12,892 nt of DNA, from positions 1 through 12,892 of the forward strand of contig JAEDCT010000036.1 of NCBI GenBank assembly GCA_016294035.1, given 5' to 3'. The notes below the pieces were generated by a model. The model was not told the origin of the DNA and searched no databases. It worked only from the letters and a program-made list of their open reading frames with translations. Source of the DNA: Treponema sp. (GTDB lineage: Bacteria; Spirochaetota; Spirochaetia; Treponematales; Treponemataceae). Each line of letters opens with the position of its first letter. The stretch's first letter is position 1. Shown here piece by piece: positions 12,733-12,892 of the stretch. Position numbers and translations under genes: made by a program.

Positions 12733-12892
12733 AATACAATGGATTTATTCATTCCTCAAAATAATTAATTGTATTAACTTGTGTTAAATCAAATCTACAA
12801 AAACAGTCTATCTCGATTTTTGCCAAGAATAATTAAAAGGTCAAATTTCGAGTTTTAAGTAGAATTTACAAAAAAGGCGTAAATCTTTAGAA

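Overview
The window is AT-rich, low-GC bacterial DNA. It most resembles a host-associated spirochaete, probably Treponema. That reading is inferred from the type of SUMF1-domain lipoprotein, the lipobox, the many short palindromic repeats and the mix of small stress and regulator genes; no rRNA, tRNA or core marker gene is present to prove it. Almost all intact genes lie on the minus strand.

Layout. 1-790: accessory debris. The 3' end of an unrecognised gene is followed by a 5'-truncated ClbS/DfsB-family fragment, whose stop codon is the first base triplet of a GC-rich multi-hairpin element. 959-1898: an AraC-type regulator fused to a GyrI-like ligand domain, with a clear intrinsic terminator. 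2006-4135: a three-gene minus-strand operon (stand-alone GyrI-like protein, DJ-1/PfpI protein, WYL regulator) behind a 10+6+10 palindromic operator. 4147-4222: a relic of a third AraC/GyrI gene end plus the start of a lost neighbour. 4223-6317: a KtrA-KtrB potassium uptake pair. 6461-7272: rubrerythrin with its own extended -10 promoter and a small stop-start-overlapping membrane ORF. 7237-8304: a DinB-like/DUF3795 fusion. 8318-9930: a dense palindrome region around a second AraC-GyrI gene. 10018-11127: a PIN toxin with an XRE-type antitoxin. 11205-11492: a LuxR remnant and small hairpin repeats. 11512-12732: a SUMF1-domain lipoprotein and its promoter.

The most unusual content is the palindrome system at 8.3-9.9 kb. 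Three copies of a composite element share one order of hairpin modules, called A, E (or D-F), C and B here. In each module the loop or core is conserved while the arms change in a compensated way. Two of the copies abut the Shine-Dalgarno sequence of a minus-strand gene. The D-F module also occurs twice inside the coding sequence of the second AraC-GyrI gene. It keeps the frame there and adds the repeated peptides TAESRAKNEVSLDQTY and TAESRPKSGACLDQTY to the protein. This resembles in principle the protein-invading palindromic elements described in Rickettsia, but with arms that seem to copy the host flank.

The genes suggest a ligand-sensing and stress-response neighbourhood (three GyrI-like domains plus a relic, DJ-1, rubrerythrin, K+ uptake) that has been repeatedly remodelled by insertion, deletion and small palindromic elements.
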